Assembly: GCF_020889685.1 (NCBI RefSeq) | Contig: NZ_JACMYO010000012.1 | Span: forward strand, 1 to 64,000 | Direction: 5' to 3' | DNA from: Bradyrhizobium oropedii | Lineage (GTDB): Bacteria > Pseudomonadota > Alphaproteobacteria > Rhizobiales > Xanthobacteraceae | DNA: 64,000 nt | Position numbers and translations under genes: made by a program | Shown: positions 60,652 to 64,000 of the stretch, piece after piece | How the letters are laid out: each line of letters begins with the position of its first letter | Numbering within the stretch: position 1 is the stretch's first letter | The notes under the pieces: model-generated | What the model saw: the letters and a program-made list of their open reading frames with translations, nothing else | Told to the model about the DNA's origin: nothing | Databases searched by the model: none

Positions 60652-62163
60652 ATGAGATTTTGGCGCTTGGCGGTCCTGATGGCAGCCCTCGTGACCTGGT
60701 GCGGAACGAGCGCGCGTGCCGAGACGACGCTTCGCATCGGGCTCGCCGAGGACCCCGACATCCTCGATCCCTCGGTCGGACGCACCTATGTCGGCCGCAT
60801 CGTCTTTTCGGCCTTCTGCGACAAGCTGTTCGACATTGACGAGAAGCTGAATATCGTTCCGCAGCTCGCGCTGTCCTACGAGAACTCGGCCGACGGCAAG
60901 GAGATGACGATCAAGCTCCGGCCGGGCGTCAAGTTCCACGATGGTGAGCCGTTCGACGCCGAAGCCGCCAAATTCTCGCTGGAGCGCCATCTCACGCTGC
61001 CGACCTCGTTTCGCAAACCGGAATTGGCCGCGCTCGACCATGTCGACGTCGTCGGTCCCCTGACCATCAAACTGGTGCTCAAGACGCCCTACTCGCCGCT
61101 GATCGCCCAGTTGACCGACCGCGCCGGCATGATGGTCTCGCCGAAGGCTGTGAAGGAAGCGGGCGACAAATTCGGGCTGCATCCGGTCTGCGCCGGCCCC
61201 TACAAATTCGTCGAACGCGTGCAGCAGGACCGCATGGTGTTCGAGAAATTCGGGGATTACTGGAACAAGGACAACGTCTTCATCGATCGCATCGTGTTCC
61301 TTCCCATCGTCGACGCCACAGTGCGGCTCGCCAATCTGAAGTCCGGCGGGCTCGATCTGATCGAGCGCGTGCTCGCCACCGATATCAAGGATGTCCGCGC
61401 CGACAAGCGGCTCGTGCTGTCGACCGCACCTGAACTCGGCTATCTCGGCCTCACCATCAACATCGGCAACGACAAGAGCAAGGGGCCGCTCAGCCAGTCG
61501 GAAAAGGTGCGCCAGGCGCTCGACCTGTCGATCGACCGGGAGGCGCTCAACCAGGTCGTCTTCAACGGCGAGTTCACGCCGGGCAATCAGTGGGTCAGCC
61601 CGACGCATCCGTACTATCAGAAGACGTTTCCGGTTCGGGGACGCGACGTCGCCAAGGCCAAGGCGCTGCTGAAGGAGGCCGGTGTCACGCTGCCCGTCGC
61701 GATCGACTACATGGTCCCCAAAGGAGCCGAGAACGAAGCCGTGGCCCAGGTCGTGCAGTCGATGGCGGCCGAGGCAGGCTTCGACATCAAGATCCGCGTG
61801 GTCGAATTCGCGACGACGTTCAAGCAGGCCCAGGCCGGCGAATTCCAGGTGTTTCAGATCAACTGGAGCGGCCGGATCGATCCTGACGGAAATTCCTATG
61901 TCTTCCTGCACACCAAGGCGCCGCAGAACGACGGCGGCTATTCCAACGCGGAAGCCGACAAGCTGATGGAAGATGCGCGGCTGATCAACGATCCCGCCCA
62001 GCGCAAGGCGATCTACGAGAAGATGACCAGGATCGTGCTCAATGACGAGCCGATCATCTATCTCTATCACCGGACGCTGCTGATCGCGCACTCCGCCAAG
62101 GTCGAAGGTTACCGGCAGATGCCGGATGGATTGGTGCGCGTGGTCGGGCTGAAATTGAAATGA
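60652..62163 (+). CDS. Peptide-type ABC importer substrate-binding protein, second system
   Basis: This 503-residue periplasmic protein has a Sec leader (MRFWRLAVLMAALVTWCGTS, then ARA|ETT). The mature part has LRIGLAEDPDILDPSVG, LRPGVKFHDGEPFDAEAAKF and YWNKDNVFIDRIVF, placing it in SBP_bac_5. Its pocket region differs from the first system's protein, so the two importers probably have different ligands. The cysteine in the leader is within the hydrophobic core, and a lipobox is not convincing. ATG 60652 gives the clean signal peptide. There is no hairpin after it, unlike the first system. Confidence 0.91.
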   Translation: MRFWRLAVLMAALVTWCGTSARAETTLRIGLAEDPDILDPSVGRTYVGRIVFSAFCDKLFDIDEKLNIVPQLALSYENSADGKEMTIKLRPGVKFHDGEPFDAEAAKFSLERHLTLPTSFRKPELAALDHVDVVGPLTIKLVLKTPYSPLIAQLTDRAGMMVSPKAVKEAGDKFGLHPVCAGPYKFVERVQQDRMVFEKFGDYWNKDNVFIDRIVFLPIVDATVRLANLKSGGLDLIERVLATDIKDVRADKRLVLSTAPELGYLGLTINIGNDKSKGPLSQSEKVRQALDLSIDREALNQVVFNGEFTPGNQWVSPTHPYYQKTFPVRGRDVAKAKALLKEAGVTLPVAIDYMVPKGAENEAVAQVVQSMAAEAGFDIKIRVVEFATTFKQAQAGEFQVFQINWSGRIDPDGNSYVFLHTKAPQNDGGYSNAEADKLMEDARLINDPAQRKAIYEKMTRIVLNDEPIIYLYHRTLLIAHSAKVEGYRQMPDGLVRVVGLKLK

Positions 62164-62194
62164 TCGCCACGGCGCAGGGTACGCGGGACCGACA

Positions 62195-63136
62195 ATGCTG
62201 AACTTCCTCGCCAAGCGGCTGGCTCAGCTGATCCCGACGCTGTTCTTCGTCTCGCTCCTGATCTTCTCGCTGCAACATCTGCTGCCCGGCGATCCGGCGC
62301 TCGTGATGGCCGGCGAGGAGCGCGATCCGGCCGTCATCGAGCAGATCCGCCAGCAATACCATTTGGATCAGCCGATCCCGGTGCAATACGCCTATTGGGT
62401 CAAGGGCGTGCTGATGGGCGACTTCGGCGAGTCGCTGCGCAACAAGATGCCGGTATCGAGCCTGATCGCGCAGAAGCTGCCGGTGACGATGCAAATCGCC
62501 GGCATGGCGATCGTGGTCGCCTTCCTGATCGGCATTCCCGCCGGCATCATCTCGGCGGTGAAGATGGGCACGGCGTGGGACTACGGCGCCAATTTGTTCG
62601 CGCTGTGGGGGATCTCGACGCCGAATTTCTGGCTCGGCATCATGCTGATCTTCCTGTTCTCGGTCGAACTTGGCTGGCTGCCGGCCTCCGGCTACGTACC
62701 GCTCAGCGAAAACTGGCGCGCGAGCCTCGCCGCATCCGTCATGCCGGCCTTCGTGCTCGGCAACGCGATCGCCGCGATCCTGATGCGGCATACGCGAAGC
62801 GCGATGCTGCAAGTGCTGGAGAGCGACTATGTCCGCACCGCGCGGGCGAAGGGCCTGTCCGAGCGCACGGTGATCCTCAAGCACGCGATGCGCAACGCGC
62901 TGACGCCGATCATCACGCTCGGCGCGCTCGAGCTCGGCACGCTGCTGTCGGGCGCGGTGCTCACCGAGCAGATCTTCTCGATCCCGGGCTTCGGCAAGCT
63001 GATCGTCGATGCCGTGTTCAACCGCGACTATGCCGTCGTGCAGGGCGTGGTGCTGACGACAGCGACGATCTACATCACGCTCAACCTGATCGCCGATATT
63101 GCCTACATCCTCGTCAATCCGCGGCTGAGGGGTTGA
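62195..63136 (+). CDS. Peptide-type ABC importer permease, second system (DppB-like)
   Basis: This 313-residue permease has six membrane segments. FLAKRLAQLIPTLFFVSLLI at the N terminus and LESDYVRTARAKGLSERTVI as coupling loop are DppB-type. It starts 31 bases after the binding-protein gene and precedes the DppC-like gene by four bases. It forms half of the membrane pore. Confidence 0.92.
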   Translation: MLNFLAKRLAQLIPTLFFVSLLIFSLQHLLPGDPALVMAGEERDPAVIEQIRQQYHLDQPIPVQYAYWVKGVLMGDFGESLRNKMPVSSLIAQKLPVTMQIAGMAIVVAFLIGIPAGIISAVKMGTAWDYGANLFALWGISTPNFWLGIMLIFLFSVELGWLPASGYVPLSENWRASLAASVMPAFVLGNAIAAILMRHTRSAMLQVLESDYVRTARAKGLSERTVILKHAMRNALTPIITLGALELGTLLSGAVLTEQIFSIPGFGKLIVDAVFNRDYAVVQGVVLTTATIYITLNLIADIAYILVNPRLRG

Positions 63137-63140
63137 TCGG

Positions 63141-64000
63141 ATGACCGACGCTGCGCTCAGCACATCCGCTTCGCTTGCCGCCGCCGAGACGCTGGAGAGC
63201 CCGGCGCGGCGCGCCTGGCGAAGACTGATGAAGCGCAACGGCGCCGTGCTCGGCCTCGCCGTGATCGCGCTGTTTGTCCTGCTCGCCCTCTTCGCGCCGC
63301 TGATCATGCCCTATGATCCGATCGCGACGAGTTGGTCGCTGGTGCGCAAGGCGCCGTCGCTGCAGCACTGGTTCGGCACCGACGAGCTCGGCCGCGACGT
63401 GCTCGCGCGAATCGTGTTCGGCGCCCGCGCCTCGCTGCTCGCCGGCGTGATCTCGGTCGGCATCGCGCTTGCGATCGGCGTGCCGCTCGGATTGCTCGCC
63501 GGCTATCGCGGCGGCTTCATCGACGCCCTGATCAGCCGCATCACCGATGCGATGCTGGCCTGCCCGTTCCTGATCCTGGCAATCGCGCTCGCGGCCTTTC
63601 TCGGCCCGAGCCTTGGCAACGCGATGATCGCGATCGGCGTCTCGGCGACCCCGATCTTCATCCGCCTGACCCGCGGCCAGGTCATGAGCGTCAAGGTCGA
63701 GGATTATGTCGAGGCGGCGCGCGCCATGGGCAATCCGCGTTGGCGCATCGCGCTGGTCCACATCCTGCCCAACATCCTGCCCGCGCTCCTGGTGCAAGCG
63801 ACGCTATCGATCGCCGCCGCAATCATCGCCGAAGCCGCACTGTCCTTTCTCGGCCTCGGCCAGCAGCCACCGGCGCCGTCCTGGGGCAGCATGCTCAACG
63901 CCGCCCAACGCTTCCTGACCAGCGCGCCGTGGATGGCAATCTGGCCGGGGCTTGCGATCTTCCTGGTCGTGCTGTCATTCAATCTGGTCGGCGACGGCCT
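63141..64000 (+). CDS. Peptide-type ABC importer permease, second system (DppC-like), cut by window edge
   Basis: At least 286 residues are encoded; the gene runs past the right end with no stop codon. The N-terminal ETLESPARRAWRRLMKRNGA is followed by TM1, the LGRDVLARIVFGARASLLAG motif, and the coupling loop EAARAMGNPRWRIALVHILP. The EAALSFLGLGQQPPAPSWG segment is the usual DppC C-terminal region, so only a short tail is missing. It starts four bases after the DppB-like stop. Confidence 0.92.
   Translation, partial: MTDAALSTSASLAAAETLESPARRAWRRLMKRNGAVLGLAVIALFVLLALFAPLIMPYDPIATSWSLVRKAPSLQHWFGTDELGRDVLARIVFGARASLLAGVISVGIALAIGVPLGLLAGYRGGFIDALISRITDAMLACPFLILAIALAAFLGPSLGNAMIAIGVSATPIFIRLTRGQVMSVKVEDYVEAARAMGNPRWRIALVHILPNILPALLVQATLSIAAAIIAEAALSFLGLGQQPPAPSWGSMLNAAQRFLTSAPWMAIWPGLAIFLVVLSFNLVGDG

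Noticed and set aside
60652..62163. Lipoprotein signal on the second peptide-binding protein because of a cysteine in the leader.
   Set aside because: The cysteine lies before the ARA cleavage site and lacks a lipobox, so a normal Sec signal peptide is more likely.

Overview
The window looks like chromosomal DNA of a Bradyrhizobium-like alphaproteobacterium (Rhizobiales). It is GC-rich, codes densely on both strands, and carries several families of long palindromic intergenic repeats of the kind common in Bradyrhizobium and Rhodopseudomonas. The gene content fits too: MHS permeases, many ABC importers, paa genes, CYP102, a class III PHA synthase and peptide importers. The genus is inferred from this, not proven. 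I see no rRNA, tRNA, transposase, phage gene or CRISPR array.

Region by region. 0.2-5 kb: tartrate/D-malate dehydrogenase, an SDR with a degenerate active site, a frameshifted alpha/beta hydrolase and an amidase. 4.7-10.3 kb: a TetR regulator divergent from a likely operon of a His-type P450 ferredoxin, a P450, an MHS permease, a sulfite-oxidase-like molybdoprotein and a frameshifted hydrolase-OsmC fusion. 10.5-13 kb: a MocR/PdxR regulator divergent from a DMT exporter, with repeats between them. 13-14 kb: two small proteins of unknown function. 14-16.3 kb: a YeeE/YedE sulfur transporter and an MDR oxidoreductase.

16.4-24.6 kb: phenylacetate upper pathway on the minus strand, in the order paaX, paaA, paaB, paaC, paaD, paaE, paaI, paaK, amidase. 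A promoter and operator-like inverted repeat sit in front of paaA. The ring-opening and beta-oxidation genes (paaZ, paaG, paaF, paaH, paaJ) are not in the window. 24.8-31.8 kb: carbon-storage and miscellaneous genes, including a phasin, a class III PHA synthase with a short PhaE-like partner, DUF445, GNAT, hydrolases and a secreted NTF2-like protein.

32-41.8 kb: a minus-strand operon. An AraC regulator is followed by maleylacetate reductase, an intradiol (probably hydroxyquinol) dioxygenase, a TfdB-like flavin monooxygenase and a complete Liv-type ABC importer. Together these read as uptake and catabolism of a resorcinol-type phenol to 3-oxoadipate. 42-49.7 kb: a lipid-related minus-strand cluster with a DUF6489 protein, a lipase-like hydrolase, a WS/DGAT, an epoxide hydrolase, a CYP102 (P450-reductase fusion) and a spermidine-synthase-like methyltransferase.

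50-64 kb: two complete peptide/nickel-type ABC importers (the second runs off the right edge) flank a cytoplasmic gamma-glutamyltransferase-like enzyme and a DUF1028 protein. This suggests import and intracellular hydrolysis of gamma-glutamyl or other modified peptides. Two genes (2.3-3.2 kb and 9.1-10.3 kb) are broken by short frameshifts that could be real or sequence errors.
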